NCBI GenBank assembly: GCA_021234155.1
Contig: JAJEKV010000040.1
Location: 11,367,072 to 11,431,071, forward strand
From: Isoetes taiwanensis
Taxonomy: Eukaryota > Streptophyta > Lycopodiopsida > Isoetales > Isoetaceae
Direction: 5' to 3'
DNA: 64,000 nucleotides
A program made the position numbers and the translations under genes. Below the pieces are notes generated by a model. That model was not told where the DNA came from. It was given only the letters and a program-made list of their open reading frames with translations, and made no database searches. Shown here piece by piece: positions 41,919 through 51,190 of the stretch. The stretch's first letter is position 1; each line of letters starts with the position of its first letter.

Positions 41919-44003
41919 TTAGTCATCAATCCAATCATTTGATGAACTTCCACTATCAGAAGTATCATCGCTCATAACTTCTACATCTCTCTCATCATTC
42001 CGCAAGAGGGTGTCTATGCTAGAGATATATGATGTCCTGACCTTCATAACCTCAATGATGAAGTTCCCCATAGCTGATGGATGCAAATTGAATAGGTCCT
42101 CTAAGGACCCGTGTACTCCATATCTATCCCTCAGTGTTTCATATGCCGGACACAACAAAAGTGTGTGCCTCTCGTCTTCTACCTCGTCTGTGCCACACAC
42201 CCTGCATGTTCGTCTTTCCCTCGGAATCTTTTTCCATCTCCCCTCTTCTATGCCTAGATGATGTGAGCTCAGCCGCATGCGTGATATTTCTACTCTTTTC
42301 TTCCTCGACACATCTGTTTTTAGATAACCTGCCTCAGCCAACAAAGGGTTCATAACTCTTTGGTAATCTACCATTTTCTTCCCTGGGTTTTTCCACATTG
42401 TCTTTGTCATCCCTTCTTTCACCCAACTTCTGATTTCTTTTTCTTTCTTAGGACAATCATCTAACTTCATATCCCATTTCGTTAACCAGTCTAAGATATT
42501 CCTGTACCAGCCATTTGTTCCACTTTCAACCATGGCTAGGTGTGGCAACCTATCATCATCCAATTTCTGTATCTTATTTACATATACTAGTGTCTGGGCA
42601 AGGGCTTCCCCTTCTAAAGGTATCATTCCACATTCAATCAACATCATCTGGTATGGTGTTTGAGTTTTCACTCCCAATTCCGTGCAAAGAAATCTTTTTT
42701 GAATCTTTTCTACCTGACCCCATAAACAATTTGGCAGTCCTGGACCCCAAACTTCACAACCGTACAAGACTACTGACTGTACTAAACATTTGTATAGCAT
42801 TCTTTTCAAGTTCATGTTCAAAATATATGCCTTTCCACAGCTTCTTTGCATAGCATACAGTGCCCTTAGACCAGCGTTTGTTCTTTGTTCGATACACCTG
42901 TTCCACCTGAAATTTTTATCCAAAACTAAACCCAAGTACTTGTATGTATCAGTGGAATCTATCTTTTCTCCCTTATAGAAAAAGTCAACATTCTTTTTTG
43001 AGCCAACTACCATCGAGTTTGTTTTTGAGAGATTGACCTTCATTCCCATGGTGTCGCAGAAATCAGCAAGCACATCAAGATGCTTTTGTAACCCTGCCTT
43101 CTCCTTTGAGAGAAGTACTACATCATCAGCATACAGGAGGAGGGCCAGCGTACATCCAGCTATATTAACCCCTGAGCCCCCTAAATTCAAAATCCATTCT
43201 TCCAGTTCGTCTATGAATAGGCCAAATAAAGTGGGAGATAGTGGGCAGCCTTGCTTTACACCAACATTGCTTAGCACTTTCTCGTTACATTCAGTGTTTA
43301 GGGGAGAGGACAACTGCACTACCACCTTTTCATAGATCCTCCTGGTTGCATCCCTGTACTCTACTGGAATATTTAGTTTTCTCATTCTTTCCAACAGGCA
43401 CTCCCTAGGGACCATGTCAAACGCTTTACTAAAGTCAATGAAAACAGCATACAAAGGCTTCTTCTTCCCTCTCACTGAGTCCATGATTACTTTGAAGGTG
43501 ACTAAATGGTCAATTGTAGATCTATGGCGTCTAAAACCAGCCTGCCCTTTGGCTCTCACATCATGCTCTTCTGCCCAATTTGCTACTTTGTTTTCCAAAA
43601 TGGATGCAAAAAGCTTGGAGAAGATGTTACTCACCAGAATTGTTCGATAGTTAGTGGCCTCGGCTTTATCCCCTCCCTTAAAGATGGGCACAACCCCATT
43701 AATTTGCCATGACTCCGGGAAACTCTCCCTTACTGCTGCATTAAACATTCTTGTAATAGGTTCTACCAGTTTCTCCCCTGCCCATTTCAGCATCTCTGCT
43801 ACTACTCCACCTGGATCAGCCGCTTTACCGTTTGCAAGCTTACTTAGTCCTATAGTAACATCCTCCTCCGATATCATAGGCCCAAACACTTGCTGTTCCA
43901 TCACCATATTCGACTCTACCCCTGTTTGCTGGTAGAGGTTTCGCACATGCTGCCACAGTTCCGAGACACTGATTCCCAGCGTATCAGGTGATCCCTTCTT
44001 CAT
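41919..44003 (-). CDS. LINE ORF2, reverse transcriptase and C-terminal zinc motif
   Basis: This part of 694 residues begins artificially at a Met; the true frame continues from upstream of 44083. RT motifs in order: MLKWAGEKL, FKGGDKAEATNYR, AVFIDFSKAFDMVPREC, GVKQGCPLSPTLF, LLLYADDVVLLS (catalytic YADD), and VNLSKTNSMV. The palm, fingers and thumb are all there. At the C-terminus is C-x2-C...H-x4-C (CRVCGTDEVEDERHTLLLC), a nucleic-acid-binding cluster usual in LINE ORF2. The RT copies element RNA at the nicked target. Apart from the single frameshift and the UAG after ORF1, the element looks intact and therefore young. Confidence 0.92.
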   Translation of the reverse strand: MKKGSPDTLGISVSELWQHVRNLYQQTGVESNMVMEQQVFGPMISEEDVTIGLSKLANGKAADPGGVVAEMLKWAGEKLVEPITRMFNAAVRESFPESWQINGVVPIFKGGDKAEATNYRTILVSNIFSKLFASILENKVANWAEEHDVRAKGQAGFRRHRSTIDHLVTFKVIMDSVRGKKKPLYAVFIDFSKAFDMVPRECLLERMRKLNIPVEYRDATRRIYEKVVVQLSSPLNTECNEKVLSNVGVKQGCPLSPTLFGLFIDELEEWILNLGGSGVNIAGCTLALLLYADDVVLLSKEKAGLQKHLDVLADFCDTMGMKVNLSKTNSMVVGSKKNVDFFYKGEKIDSTDTYKYLGLVLDKNFRWNRCIEQRTNAGLRALYAMQRSCGKAYILNMNLKRMLYKCLVQSVVLYGCEVWGPGLPNCLWGQVEKIQKRFLCTELGVKTQTPYQMMLIECGMIPLEGEALAQTLVYVNKIQKLDDDRLPHLAMVESGTNGWYRNILDWLTKWDMKLDDCPKKEKEIRSWVKEGMTKTMWKNPGKKMVDYQRVMNPLLAEAGYLKTDVSRKKRVEISRMRLSSHHLGIEEGRWKKIPRERRTCRVCGTDEVEDERHTLLLCPAYETLRDRYGVHGSLEDLFNLHPSAMGNFIIEVMKVRTSYISSIDTLLRNDERDVEVMSDDTSDSGSSSNDWIDD

Positions 44004-44037
44004 CCTTCTCCAAAAGGTCTTTGGTTCTGTAAGGAGC

Positions 44038-45231
44038 TCATGAACATACTTCTCTTGCCTTTCCTTTAGGAATTTCCTTTTCTTTTTTTCTGATTAGGGT
44101 TGTGTATTCCCTCTGCCTCATCTTCTTGTCCTCTTTCCTTGCCATCTGATATGCTCTTCGTGCTGCTTTACAATCTGCATCAAACCAACTATTACAAGGT
44201 AGCCCCTTAGCTTTTCTATTGTAGGCAAAACATTTTTTTGTTGCATCCATGATGATGTCCGTAATATGCTGGCTCAATTCTTTTGCATTTTCCAAGTCGC
44301 TTAGCTCTGATATTCTGTCTTCACAAAGTTTTTGGAAGATGCTTGACCTTTTCCTATCCATCATAATGCGGTTGCTGGTTTTCTTTTCTTGTGCTATTAT
44401 TTTTGTGCTGCTGATCTCCAAATGAATGACAATAGGGACATGATCAGATTCTGGTTGCTGCTCCATCACTTGGAGTTTTGTGATTTTCTCTGATACTTCT
44501 TCATTCCCAATGACATAGTCAACCACACTTTTACCTCTGCACGTGCATCTACATGAGTCTGGGTATCTATTTATTCCATTAAGGATCCTCAGATTTACTC
44601 CATTACACAAATCCAATAACCATCTTCCCATTTGTGTTATATATGCTTTATCATCTGAATGTCTTTTCCACATTGCTACTTCAGGTTCATCTGCATCCAT
44701 TTCTTCCATCCATAAGGGATCCCCATCCTGCCTCCATATCATTGCTTGTCTATTTGCAATCCTTCCGTTAAAGTCTCCCATTAGAATTATGTCCCCTTGT
44801 TTAGATAACTGGACTATATCTTGCTCTAGCTGAAACAACGGATCTGTTCTATCTATATCAGAATTGTTGTATGCCGTTTTATGAAGTGGTGCATAATAGC
44901 AGCCTGCCACATACACATTTTTCTGCCCTGATAGCTCCACCCATATGTACTGCTTTGATGTGCTGATATTAATCTCTCTAACCCTGTGTTTGAATACATC
45001 TCTTACATAGCATGCAATGCCACCATTCCCCCTGTAACTTGTACCTATTGCATTCCAGACTGACGAAACTTTACAAAAATTGGGTATTGGAGGTAGTTCA
45101 TACTGTTCGTGTTCCCAAGTCTCTACAAAAAATATGACATCTAATTGATGGAGAATATCAGACATGCTACTTACCTTTGAGTCTGTAAGCATGTTAATAT
45201 TCCACGTCCCGATCCTGATGATCTCGCTTTC
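44038..45231 (-). CDS. LINE ORF2, endonuclease part
   Basis: The frame follows the ORF1 stop directly. IRIGTWNINML lies right after the UAG, and its first Met (45192) comes after the conserved TWNI motif, so the endonuclease must begin upstream of that Met. VIFFVETWE, GDFNGRIANRQ, VDYVIGNEE and PESDHVPIVIHLE are the E, D/N, and D-H motifs of APE-type endonucleases. After about 380 residues the frame ends at 44038 because of a one-base change at the A7 run 44083-44089; one base over, the frame reads KRKFLKERQEKYVHELL and joins the RT part. The endonuclease would nick target DNA for priming. Confidence 0.88.
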   Translation of the reverse strand, partial: ESEIIRIGTWNINMLTDSKVSSMSDILHQLDVIFFVETWEHEQYELPPIPNFCKVSSVWNAIGTSYRGNGGIACYVRDVFKHRVREINISTSKQYIWVELSGQKNVYVAGCYYAPLHKTAYNNSDIDRTDPLFQLEQDIVQLSKQGDIILMGDFNGRIANRQAMIWRQDGDPLWMEEMDADEPEVAMWKRHSDDKAYITQMGRWLLDLCNGVNLRILNGINRYPDSCRCTCRGKSVVDYVIGNEEVSEKITKLQVMEQQPESDHVPIVIHLEISSTKIIAQEKKTSNRIMMDRKRSSIFQKLCEDRISELSDLENAKELSQHITDIIMDATKKCFAYNRKAKGLPCNSWFDADCKAARRAYQMARKEDKKMRQREYTTLIRKKEKEIPKGKAREVCS

Positions 45232-46278
45232 CTATTTACCTACAACAACCTTTCCCTTCCTCCAAGAAACTGCTTTGTTCTGGCTCTTCGCTTCCTTGAA
45301 TTTTTTCACTTCTTCTTTTCTCTCCACGAGCTGCTCCTTTGTTAAGTCTTCATTGATCCAAATGTTCAGTCCCTTGAGAGCAGTCCTTTTCTTAAGTATA
45401 TTAAACCGATCTTCTTTCTCACGGAATTTTAGTATCACATGTCTATTCCATTCCGCTTTTCTGCCAACTCTATACGCATCTACAATTCCAGTGTGCTCGA
45501 TCTGCATTTTATCCTTAAGCAATTCATCAACAACAATCTTTACTTTCTCGTTTTCTTCTTCTGGCAAACCTATCAGTCTGAGATTCAGTGCTCTGTTTCT
45601 TCTGTCCTGTTCCTCCATAAAGCAGGATAGTTGTTGCTTCAGCTCTGTTAATCCGTCTTCATCCCTAGTTTCCTCCCTTTTTGCACTTGATTCTGCAGTT
45701 GGATGCCCATTGATGTTATTCTTTACCAAATCCAGGTCCTCTTTTAGCTTTTGTATTGCCTCAAGATTTTCCTGTTTGATCCTGTTCATCTCTCTCTGAA
45801 AATCTGTTGCCAGTGTTTGCTTCACTTCCCTTATCATTTCTTGCATAACATTGCCCATAAACTCCCGCATAAATTCTGTTTTAAAATCATTCAACATCAT
45901 TTTCATACTCTGTTTCATCAAAACAAACATTTCCTGTGCAGATACTGGACCTCCATCTGTATTTTCTTCTCCTTTCTCACTTTCATCAGAGTGTTCTTCC
46001 TCAGATTCGTCAGTAGCAGAGCTGGCTTCAATGATAGGTGCTGCATCAGAGTCGGCAGCCGTCACAGAAGTCCCTTTTTTTGCCTTCTTTTTGTTATTTT
46101 TGGGAGCCACAGAGGTGGCCCCCAGATTCGGCTGGCGGCATCCGGAACTCCCCGCCCAATCAAACCGGCAAAGATCGGGGAGGCGCCTTCGGAGCCAGCT
46201 CCCTTTTCCTGTATTCTCACCTTTTGATGTATTCTCCCCTTTGTTTTTCTCCGTTCTAGACCTAACTTTTTGTGCCAT
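45232..46278 (-). CDS. LINE ORF1 protein, 348 aa
   Basis: The N-terminus is basic, followed by an acidic low-complexity part (DESEEEHSDESEKGEE, residues about 90-110). A long coiled coil follows (about 115-220: MLNDFKTEFMREFMGNVMQ through LKQQLSCFMEEQDRR). It ends in an RRM-like segment beginning NLRLIGLPEEENE and a basic C-terminal domain. This is the order of L1-type ORF1 trimers, which bind RNA and act as nucleic-acid chaperones. The frame ends with a UAG (45234-45232) and continues without any frame change into the endonuclease. The ATG at 46278 is the first in frame, about 35 bp from the element's 5' end. Confidence 0.88.
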   Translation of the reverse strand: MAQKVRSRTEKNKGENTSKGENTGKGSWLRRRLPDLCRFDWAGSSGCRQPNLGATSVAPKNNKKKAKKGTSVTAADSDAAPIIEASSATDESEEEHSDESEKGEENTDGGPVSAQEMFVLMKQSMKMMLNDFKTEFMREFMGNVMQEMIREVKQTLATDFQREMNRIKQENLEAIQKLKEDLDLVKNNINGHPTAESSAKREETRDEDGLTELKQQLSCFMEEQDRRNRALNLRLIGLPEEENEKVKIVVDELLKDKMQIEHTGIVDAYRVGRKAEWNRHVILKFREKEDRFNILKKRTALKGLNIWINEDLTKEQLVERKEEVKKFKEAKSQNKAVSWRKGKVVVGK

Positions 46279-46316
46279 GATAACGCCCCAATCGTAGCCC
46301 CACCAGATATATATAC

Positions 46317-46317
46317 C

Positions 46318-46363
<46 letters not shown>

Positions 46364-46396
46364 TATATATATATATAGAGAGAGATATATATATAT

Positions 46397-46429
<33 letters not shown>

Positions 46430-46454
46430 TATATATATATATATAGAGAGAGAG

Positions 46455-46545
<91 letters not shown>

Positions 46546-46934
46546 AAGAAGAGAGAGGAGAGATAAGAGAGAGAGAGAGAGACAAAGAGAGATTGGATGT
46601 CAATTTGGGGCTTCTCATCTCGATCGTTGAAGATGAAGTTCAAGCTTAGGGGACAAGGAACGAGGAGTGAAAGTTTCGTGGTATTTGCTGTGCATTGTTC
46701 CTCCTCAGTATTCTGAGCACTCTGTGTTCCTAGAGAGAGGGAAAAGAGAGGATAGAGAGAGAGGGGGGAAATAAGAGAGAGAGAAAGAAAGAGAGAGAGA
46801 AGAGAGAGAAGAGAAAAAGGAGAGATGGGGGAAGAGAGAAAGGATAGACAGAGAGAAAGAAAGAGAGAGGAGAGAGAGGGAGAAGAGAGAGAGGGAGAAG
46901 AGAGAGAAGGGGAAGAGAAGAGAGGGGAGAGAGG
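46317..46934. repeat. (GA)n/(TA)n mosaic and GA array, unit C, right of LINE
   Basis: Next to the LINE's 5' end, blocks of GAGAGA alternate with ATATATAT four or five times (46317-46470), followed by pure (GA)n and the spacer and second GA block seen in units A and B. The (TA) blocks occur only here. Confidence 0.93.
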
Positions 46935-46977
46935 GTGCAAAAAGGAGGGCCCGGCGCCGGGCCCTTTTCTTTTGCAC
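46935..46977. other. 43-bp GC-rich palindrome, unit C
   Basis: Identical to the copies at 27086-27128 and 34481-34523. Confidence 0.85.
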
Positions 46978-47157
46978 AAGCATTGTCTCTAATACTACAA
47001 GCATTGTCTCCAATACTAAAATACTCCAATACAGTAGTCCAATACTACAAACATTGTCTCACAAGCATTGTCTCCAATACAATCATCAAAATTTGAGACA
47101 AGTAAACAAGTAACTACAGACCTGTTAAAATGAAAAAACAACTAGGTCAAAGCATAT

Positions 47158-50035
47158 TCAACCTTCATATGGTAGACTGTCAAGGATCATCTGGTGAGTA
47201 GCCTGTTCAAGGGAAAATCTGTTGGTGCCAGGAATCTGATTCATCTCAAACTTGATTGCTGATACGTGATGACTGTACTGGAAGGTGCTCCCAACTACCA
47301 TCGGGCTGGACAGCATAGTACAAACCAGCCAATACATGTTCATCGACATTGAAGGTCTGACCCCAGCTATCCTTGACAATTCTGTCAAGGATATGCCTCG
47401 GCTTAACACATTTCACCACATAGAAATCTGCATTCTCCTAATTTCCCTCCTCGGCTACAACAGCAAAGTTATCACCTTCCTCTATGTTTCCACTAAGCCA
47501 TTCTCCATCACCTTCAAAAAATGCCTCATCGATTTCGTCTTCAGTACCTTCACCAGTAGACTTATCTGGCTTTAGTGTAACATATTTCCAATTCTTCAGC
47601 CTGTGCTTGTTCACACAAGATGACCAGTTTCCTTTCAAACAGTTACCACAGAAACAACTTAAACCTCTATGAGCCACCCTTGTGCTTGATTTGGCCAAGT
47701 ATGTTCGGATGCTGTGTATTTGCTTGGTCCCTTCCACCCTGGCACAGTCCAGCCGGTCTGTCCTATCAATATCATCCTTTCTAATTACCCAGAAGTACCT
47801 GCAAGGAGACAACAAGTATTGCAGCTCACAGGCAGCATAATATAGCACTACTCATCACATTACAGCAGTTCACAGACAACACTTAAAGCAGATGAAAGCA
47901 CTATTCAGCACAGTACAACAGTTTACAGGCAGCATTACTCAACAGAATATAGCAGATGAAAGCATAATACCTTTTGATGTCCCCATTATTGGTACCTTCA
48001 TTCCAACGAGTTGCGAATTCACAGGCATCAGCAGCACCCCTAAATCTCACCCCATCATACTTGAGCTGCTCTCTAGTGAATGCCCCTTTAAGGACTGCCC
48101 CTTGCCCATCGTGCTCTCCCTTACCATGGGCTGTCCTAAAGAAATTCCATATTATTTCCTTCCCTAGTTCATGGTGATATCTTGGTAGGAAATAGAATGG
48201 TCAAGGCGATTTGAATTGGCTAGAACAACCATCGACCAAACTATATGCCCCGGAGAATTCTACACCATTTGATATAAGCCATGAATTGTGCTTTCTAAAG
48301 GCAGTCTTTGCACAAAAGAGTGTCATGAATCTTCTCATCACTTAAGTAAAAAATGGGTTTCCTTCAATAGCTTTCGATCCCAACCGATGTCCATCCTATC
48401 GTGATGTGGACGAGAATTGTTATCGGTCATTATGCCAATCTTTGGCTTTGAACCTCCCTTTGTATTTTTATGTTGTAATTCTCGCAAAATCAATTACTGA
48501 AACAATGGTGCCATCTTGGATATTGTCCGGGCAACTCTCGAATTGCATGGCACGCCATCTAGCCCGTCAGAATTGTGTGGTACGAATATCTTCAATGTGG
48601 AACACGGATATGAAATGAAATCCTTCAGCGTCGTTCTCTTGTAAGACAATCTAAGGGTGACTTTGGTCCTTTCTTTTTTTTCCCCTTGCCATTTGAGGTC
48701 TCGTCTTGTGCTGCAGCTTCAGACTGTGTCCCACCAGCTACCTTGGATTTCTTACTTTTGTTTCCCTTCTTCTCGGCTTGTCTTTGCGGCTTGTTTGTGT
48801 CCCACCGGACTACCTTGGATTTCTTACTTTTGTTTCCCTTCTTGGTAGCCTTTGGATCTTTTCTTTCTGCGCCACACGGCACTTCCTTGGTAACGATCTG
48901 CAACTCCACCCGACTTCTTCGTCTCTCCTTTGGAATGCGTAACAAAGGTGCAGAGCATAAAGCGGAAGATTAGTGCAAAGTTGAAAGCAAAAAGCGAAGA
49001 TTGACGGATGACAAAGATATAGCGGCATGTTTCAAAGATGCAATAAAGAGAGTATTACCTTTTCAAACGTTTTCCATTCAAGCAAAAACTCATGATTCTC
49101 TCTTTCTCTTGGACATATAGGAAGACTTTTTTTATGCCACACGCCGATATTTACGCTTCAAGCGGTCATGTTTATACCATTCTTCACCCTCGCTCTTGTT
49201 GCAAACCACTGACCCTCCAGCTCATTTGGTTGAGTCATATGTATGTTGGTGGCGGACACTTCTCACCAGGTCCACGGACCTCAAGAACAAACACTTGCAC
49301 TCTTCACCATGAAATCCGGTTTTAGGTGACCTTAATGCATTGGGGCTACCCCGGCATACTCCAACTTCATATAGTATATGCAATGTTGAGGTTTTCCTTT
49401 TCGATACTTTCTTTACATAAATAGGCTTCAACTTCTTGAATGTGCCTTCAACCGGGATGTGCCTTTTGTATTGTTGAAATAGCTGCAGCTGAATGGTGGC
49501 CTTTGGTTAGAAATATTTATGCAATAATAGCAAGGAGCTTTTGTATGGAAACTTATACCTGTGTGACCTCCATAAGGTGCAAGGGATAAGAAATTGAAGC
49601 CTGACTCTCCAACAGTATTCACAACATCTTTCTTGCAAGGAGAGACTCTGCTATTTTGTTTTCAGAATTCTGTTATGCTTTGCTTGCAAGCAGGGGTGAG
49701 AGAATCGCACCTCAACCTCCTTTGGAAGCAAGACCACAGACCATTTCCAAGGATGGCTTCCGATTTTCTTAATGCAGAAGTTGAATTGTTGACCTCATGC
49801 AACCTATCATAAGTAATATTGCACATTAATCAATGAACATATCCCAGCCAGCATCACTCAGCAGATACAAGCACTTAAAAGCATAAAGAAGCACAGGCAT
49901 GAAAGCAATAATTAGATGTACCTAACAGCCCTGCCATAGTGGAATTGCATCTGGATTTTGTGGAAGAAGCCATCACCAGTGTCGAGGTTCTGGCTCTCCA
50001 AATATCATGGTTCCTTTGCCTCTTTGTGGCTGCCA
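47158..50035 (-). pseudogene. DDE-transposase-like gene, unit C
   Basis: The downstream exons (47848-47438 and the C-terminal NRFSLEQATHQ piece to 47158) match unit B almost base for base, including the in-frame TAG. Between about 48,195 and 49,460 the core exon is riddled with small changes at CTG/CAG sites, and SDGCSSQFKS is no longer in frame. The Lys-rich block is duplicated (KKGNKSKKSK twice, about 48,740-48,850). The 5' exons (49,600-50,035) are clean, and this is the only copy joined to the right terminal region, hence the only one with its natural promoter. Confidence 0.75.
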
Positions 50036-50040
50036 TTGTC

Positions 50041-50262
50041 TGTTTCAAGTTGTTGAGCAGAACGTACTACCACTCGCACGAAAATCCAGCCAAAATCCCA
50101 CAATCATTTTTCTAACGGTTCGTTGGTGAGGTGGACGTGCGAGTACATGAAGGGCGTCAAAAAAATGACGGGCAGTTACGCCCACCAGCACCCAAATTAA
50201 GCAAAAGCAGGTCCTTTAAGCGGGCTAAAACTCTGCTATAAGCATGCGTCCGGACACATGCT
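50041..50262 (-). promoter_or_regulatory. right terminal region, probable promoter side of the transposase-like gene
   Basis: This 220-bp unique stretch between unit C and the TIR occurs once. It holds an inverted GGGCGT...ACGCCC (about 50153-50183) and ACCAGCACCCAAA shared with the left subterminal region. Its place upstream of the minus-strand gene makes a promoter likely, but no clear TATA box is evident. Confidence 0.35.
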
Positions 50263-50290
50263 TTTGATACCTACCAGCATACTTTTACCC
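50263..50290 (-). repeat. right terminal inverted repeat
   Basis: Read on the minus strand this begins GGGTAAAAGTATGCTGGTAG and matches the left end. TCAT follows immediately at 50291-50294. Confidence 0.85.
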
Positions 50291-51190
50291 TCATCTCCAC
50301 GCTTCTGGCTTTGATCCCCTACTTCCCATCCACCTACCCACCCTCACTACTTACTGCCAGGGCTTACTGCTAATTTGTGGATTTGTGAGAGATCCTGGTG
50401 TCTTGTGCACCATGTCGATTAGATAGTGCGTCAGCTTTTATTACGGTTGTTGCTGTTTGTGCTGCTTTTCTTACCTGTCAGCCTCACTGCTATGATGTGG
50501 CATCACGGCAATGGTTAATATGTTGAGGTGAGGTGCAATGCAAATGCCCTTGTGGTTTTTTGGCCTTGTCCTTGAATGGTGCAGTAGAACCCTCTAATCT
50601 TTTCCTTCTCCATACTTGCATTCATCGCTCGTGCCCTCTTCCTTAGAATATCAAGATCAACTGACCGATGGTTGGCCTTGGCTTTTGACTGTCCTGCTGT
50701 TGTTTCTTGCTGCTTTGCAACACTCAAGGATGGTCTAAAATTTAAGACAATCCTTGGAATGAATGTAGGATACGTTGAAATAAGCTGGACAGAATAAATG
50801 CTAACTAGGACGAGATAGCGCATTTGGAATGGACGTCCATTGGTTTCGCTGTTCGAGCCACAAATACATAATACACTATGGGGATACAAGGGGATGGATT
50901 GATTGGCATGTGCCTCTATGGATCAATCGATGGATGGGCATGTGTTGTCCTGAATAACCCTGGGGGCATGACATGGGTCTATGGATGTGTAGCCATGGAG
51001 GGTACATGATAACTGCGGCAAAAGGTCCGTGCTAATCGTGGCAAAAGGTATGTGAAGACTAAAAATGGCACGAGATGATACAAATCACGAGCAAGAAGAA
51101 GTGTGCTTTTCATCATAGATCTTTTCATGACAAGAATATAGAAGTTGTACTAAGTAGAACTAGTTCCATTTTGAAACCGTATTAGTGCAC
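50291..51190 (+). repeat. GASA-locus duplication unit 2, segments V and S
   Basis: Collinear with 7750-8650 of unit 1 (TCATCTCCACGCTTCTGGCTTTGATCC onward, ending with segment S), with scattered indels. Segment V holds no gene. Confidence 0.9.

Larger units (their letters stand above)
41869..46312 (-). mobile_element. LINE inserted in the GA array of unit C
   Basis: Read on the minus strand: leader of about 35 bp, ORF1 (46278-45232), ORF2 (45231 to 41919, one frameshift) and a 3' UTR of about 50 bp ending ATAAAAACATTTCATTTC. It passes straight into (TC)n with no poly(A). Both flanks are (GA)n, so a target duplication cannot be recognised. The clade is not the plant L1 type of the element at 8.8 kb. 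ORF1 is coiled-coil with an RRM-like stretch and ORF2 has APE endonuclease then RT. A related truncated fragment is at 4.7-5.5 kb. Confidence 0.92.
38111..50040 (+). repeat. tandem unit C of the large element (about 7.5 kb plus a 4.4-kb LINE)
   Basis: The same organisation as units A and B, with a minus-strand LINE inside the GA array. It is the only unit joined to the right terminal region, beginning GTTTCAAGTTG at 50041. Confidence 0.9.
21638..50290. mobile_element. 28.65-kb TIR element with two convergent genes, internally triplicated
   Basis: The left end starts GGGCAAAAGTATGCTGGTGG and the right end, reverse-complemented, starts GGGTAAAAGTATGCTGGTAG. The match runs about 28 bp with three differences. 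TCAT occurs on both sides (21634-21637 and 50291-50294) and once in the paralogous empty site at 7750-7753, so TCAT is a 4-bp target duplication. Inside are a unique left part (21638-22904), three tandem units, and a unique right part (50041-50290). Each unit holds a plus-strand RING/FCP1-like gene and a minus-strand DDE-like gene pointing at each other. The superfamily is not settled. A 4-bp duplication would fit Sola-type elements among others, but I cannot confirm this without a search. Confidence 0.88.

Noticed and set aside
21638-50290. Integrated virus or Polinton/Maverick-like element
   Set aside because: No DNA polymerase B, capsid, packaging ATPase or retroviral integrase is present. 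The TIRs are short and the gene set does not match.
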